Shown: one piece after another, positions 22,255-26,145 of the stretch
Layout: the number at the start of each line of letters is the position of its first letter
Numbering within the stretch: the stretch's first letter is position 1
From: Stenotrophomonas maltophilia
GTDB taxonomy: Bacteria; Pseudomonadota; Gammaproteobacteria; Xanthomonadales; Xanthomonadaceae
Assembly (NCBI GenBank): GCA_002387845.1
Contig: DGLB01000047.1
Span: forward strand, 1 to 26,145
DNA: 26,145 nucleotides
Direction of reading: 5' to 3'
Made by a program: the position numbers and the translations under genes
Notes under the pieces: model-generated
What the model saw: the letters and a program-made list of their open reading frames with translations, nothing else
Databases searched by the model: none
Told to the model about the DNA's origin: nothing

Positions 22255-23157
22255 ATGAGCATCAATTGCGAAATCCTCGATCTGCGTGCATTCCTCCTCG
22301 TCGCCGAAACGCGCAGCTTCCATCGCGCCGCTGAAGCGCTTCACGTCTCACAGCCGGCGCTGAGCCGGCGCATCCAGAAGTTGGAGCAGGCGGTGGGCTC
22401 ACCGCTGCTCGAGCGCACCACGCGCAGCGTCACCACCACCGCAGTCGGCGAGAACCTGCTGCCGCTGGTGCGCCGCATGATCGAAGAGTTCGATGGCTCG
22501 CTGTTCTCGCTGCGCGGCCGCGACGACACGCGCGGCGCGACGGTCACCATCGCCTGCCTGCCCACCGCGGCGTTCTACTTCCTGCCCAGCGTGATGGCGC
22601 GCTTCCACGACGCGCATCCGAATGTGCGCTTCCGCATTCTCGACATTCCGGCGACCGAAGGCCTGCAGGCGGTGGAACGTGGCGAAGTGGAATTCGGCAT
22701 CAACTTCATGGGCGCGAACGATCCCAACCTGGACTTCGACGTGCTCGCCGAAGACCCGTTCGTGCTCGCCTGCCGCCGCGACCATCCGCTGGCGCGCAAA
22801 CGCAAGGTGGAATGGTCGGACCTTGCCAAGCACCAGCTCATCACCGTGCACCGCACCAGCGGCAACCGCACCCTGCTGGACGGCGCGCTGGCGCGTGAAA
22901 ACCTCAAGCTCAGCTGGCATTACGAGGTGACCCATCTGTCCACGTCGCTGGGCATGGTCGAAGCCGGCATCGGCGTGTCCGTGCTGCCGAAAATGGCCAC
23001 CCCGGACGGCGACCATCCCATCCTGGTCACCCGCCCGATCGGCAACCCGGTGGTCTCGCGCACCATCGGCATCGTGCGCCGCCGCGGGGCCCTGCTCTCG
23101 CCCAGCGCCGAGCGCTTCCTGCAGATGCTGATGAGCCAGTGGCGCGGCAAGCCGTGA
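22255..23157 (+). CDS. LysR-family transcriptional regulator
   Basis: A 300-residue regulator. The winged helix-turn-helix is at about 10-65 (LRAFLLVAETRSFHRAAEAL, HVSQPALSRRIQKLEQAVG, PLLERTTRSV). A linker helix follows, then the two-lobed effector-binding domain (TVTIACLPTAAFYFLP, GEVEFGINFMGAN, DPFVLACRRDHPLA, GIGVSVLPKMA). It is divergent from the isomerase-transporter operon with a 108-nt shared intergenic region that contains a T-N11-A palindrome. It is therefore likely to control that operon in response to the substrate or product. GGA at 22239-22241 is a distant, weak ribosome-binding site. The downstream gene is acnA on the same strand. Confidence 0.93.
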   Translation: MSINCEILDLRAFLLVAETRSFHRAAEALHVSQPALSRRIQKLEQAVGSPLLERTTRSVTTTAVGENLLPLVRRMIEEFDGSLFSLRGRDDTRGATVTIACLPTAAFYFLPSVMARFHDAHPNVRFRILDIPATEGLQAVERGEVEFGINFMGANDPNLDFDVLAEDPFVLACRRDHPLARKRKVEWSDLAKHQLITVHRTSGNRTLLDGALARENLKLSWHYEVTHLSTSLGMVEAGIGVSVLPKMATPDGDHPILVTRPIGNPVVSRTIGIVRRRGALLSPSAERFLQMLMSQWRGKP

Positions 23158-23184
23158 CACGAAGGCTACATACGAATGTATAAC
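23154..23184 (+). promoter_or_regulatory. Candidate acnA promoter with overlapping palindrome
   Basis: GTGACA (23154-23159, 5 of 6 to TTGACA) and TATAAC (23179-23184, 5 of 6 to TATAAT) are 19 nt apart. The perfect inverted repeat TACAT-ACGA-ATGTA (23167-23180) runs into the -10 box and could be a repressor site. The spacing is longer than ideal. GTGACA overlaps the lysR stop codon. Confidence 0.5.
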
Positions 23185-23326
23185 CTTGCGTTCTGAGCCC
23201 GTGGTGCTGCGGGCCTGCCGGCATCGGCCATACTGGGGCCCTGCCCGGCCGGCCCGACCCGCCGGCCACCGCAAGCAGGCCCGCGCGCGGGCCATTGCAA
23301 GCCATCCGCAAGAGGAGTTACCCCGC

Positions 23327-26083
<2,757 letters not shown>

Positions 26084-26124
26084 CGCTTCGATTGGTACGG
26101 GCGGCCGGGGCCGGTAGGGGCCGG

Positions 26125-26145
26125 GCCGGGACACGCCGTGAACCC
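26125..26145. repeat. Partial dispersed repeat at the window end
   Basis: The reverse complement of the repeat at 21-40 with one extra base, in a GC-rich stretch that also holds GTAG at 26114-26117. It is cut by the window edge. Confidence 0.5.

Overview
This GC-rich window fits a Xanthomonadaceae chromosome, most likely Stenotrophomonas. The reasons are the many short palindromic repeats headed by GTAG (the SMAG/REP family known from S. maltophilia), the sigma28-type promoters in front of chemotaxis genes, and the gene order chemotaxis cluster - acnB - acnA. In Xanthomonas the acnA-type aconitase is known as rpfA and lies near the rpf genes. The genus call is inference; no search was run.

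Layout. (1) 1-8840, plus strand: a chemotaxis block with cheW, a small exported OB-fold-like protein, two large MCPs (4HB+PAS and Cache types, both ending in a DWQEF tether), then cheR-cheD-cheB joined by ATGA overlaps. Three near-consensus FliA (sigma28) promoters lie before cheW, the OB-fold gene and the second mcp. (2) 8841-10020: REP-rich spacer holding one orphan exported protein bracketed by copies of a 56-bp repeat. (3) 10021-13294, minus: a VapBC-type toxin-antitoxin pair directly upstream of acnB. (4) 13572-13934: a small BamE/SmpA-like exported protein. (5) 14088-16727: two tandem paralogous genes of an unrecognised family, each made of two copies of a ~200-residue two-module repeat and each broken by one frameshift next to the same LYPP motif. 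(6) 16739-22146, minus: a GalD/PrpF-type isomerase, then an ABC importer (lipoprotein, ATPase, permease) and an OprO/OprP-type porin, divergent from a LysR regulator. (7) 23327-26083: acnA.

How the parts work together. CheW and the MCPs form signalling arrays with a CheA that is not in this window; CheR, CheB and CheD adapt the receptors, and the DWQEF tails would tether CheR/CheB. The LysR-isomerase-importer-porin locus looks like a complete uptake and first-step route for an unsaturated carboxylate. Its position beside acnA suggests an aconitate-like compound, but this is a hypothesis.

Most promising for novelty: the tandem repeat family at 14130-16673 with its shared leader box and paired frameshifts, and the possible tricarboxylate-uptake locus at 16739-23157. 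No rRNA, tRNA, CRISPR array or insertion sequence was seen.
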